Shown here piece by piece: positions 63,842-64,000 of a stretch of DNA of 64,000 bases. The notes under the pieces were generated by a model that was not told the origin of the DNA, made no database searches, and saw nothing but the letters and a program-made list of their open reading frames with translations. Source of the stretch: Eubacteriaceae bacterium (GTDB lineage Bacteria > Bacillota > Clostridia > Lachnospirales > Lachnospiraceae); NCBI GenBank assembly GCA_910574915.1, contig CAJTCR010000014.1:37483-101482 (forward strand), given 5' to 3'. Within the stretch, counting starts at the first letter, position 1. Each line of letters opens with the position of its first letter. Both the position numbers and the translations under genes were made by a program.

Positions 63842-64000
63842 TCATCCTTTTTATAAATTTTTGATAATCACATACAATCTCTGTAAATAGTGTATTATCC
63901 ACCAGTTTACAACTTTTTACAAAAATAAAAAATACAAACCCATCTTTTCATAGTATAATTTAAGCGTCAAACAAAAAATATACGAAAGAAGATGAGTTTG
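63842..64000. other. A+T-rich intergenic end of window
   Basis: No gene is seen. An imperfect inverted repeat (AAACCCATCTTTTC near 63937 and GAAAGAAGATGAGTTT at the end) and TATACTA-type boxes suggest a promoter or operator for the HTH gene, but nothing can be assigned firmly. Confidence 0.35.

Overview
The window looks like a chromosomal segment of a gut Lachnospiraceae-type Clostridium (Firmicutes). This rests on the gene content (AzlCD, fused Opp-type ATPases, a GH112/NahK galacto-N-biose pathway, BlaI/BlaR1, DUF1622, a CdaR/PucR regulator), on strong AGGAGG ribosome binding sites with TTGACA/TATAAT promoters, and on a tmRNA whose tag reads ANDNLAYAA. No rRNA, tRNA, CRISPR array, replication origin or intact transposase was seen.

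Layout. 1-2.4 kb: 3' part of a CdaR/PucR regulator, then an Rpn-family nuclease gene broken by a composite inverted-repeat element that itself holds two small MITE-like elements. 2.4-6.3 kb: a secreted Ig-like/beta-repeat surface protein and a divergent Cro/CI-like regulator pair with three matching operators. 6.3-11.7 kb: lysA with azlCD, an acyltransferase, a VanZ-like protein and a Kef-type antiporter. 11.7-16.1 kb: blaI-blaR1 converging on a MecA-like class B PBP, a beta-lactam sensing and tolerance locus. 16.9-22.1 kb: an Opp/Dpp/Nik-type peptide or nickel importer. 22.2-25.1 kb: DUF1622 protein and a domain-swapped GH3 glycosidase. 25.8-32.2 kb: a kinase with a Cys-rich tail, a BceRS/BcrAB-like two-component and ABC module, and a YtrA-like GntR/ABC operon. 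33.2-37.0 kb: a thiamin thiazole operon (thiS, thiG, thiH, thiE) led by what looks like a terminator-embedded HMP-PP riboswitch; thiF is missing and a repeat element lies between thiS and thiG. 37.1-41.8 kb: MarR-MATE, BlaI-like, MATE-AraC. 41.8-49.1 kb: a galacto-N-biose/lacto-N-biose utilisation cluster (nahK, GH112 phosphorylase, ABC importer) whose lipoprotein gene is frameshifted in an 8-G tract. 49.4-54.5 kb: a secreted serpin and a hemC/sirC/hemA/cobD tetrapyrrole operon. 54.5-59.6 kb: hybrid kinase, tmRNA, ABC exporter, family 4 UDG with an FtsX-permease fossil at its 5' edge. 59.6-64 kb: a visibly A+T-richer, probably acquired HTH-RR-HK-ABC module in which the ATPase has lost its Walker A region.

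The most unusual structure is a family of long imperfect palindromes (about 125-250 bp each; eleven units). Ten of them form five inward-facing pairs at 1.0, 16.1, 25.3, 32.3 and 36.0 kb; one lone fragment lies at 49.3 kb. In each unit the two arms match each other in segments that differ between units, so pairing rather than sequence appears to be conserved. I know of no named family that fits.
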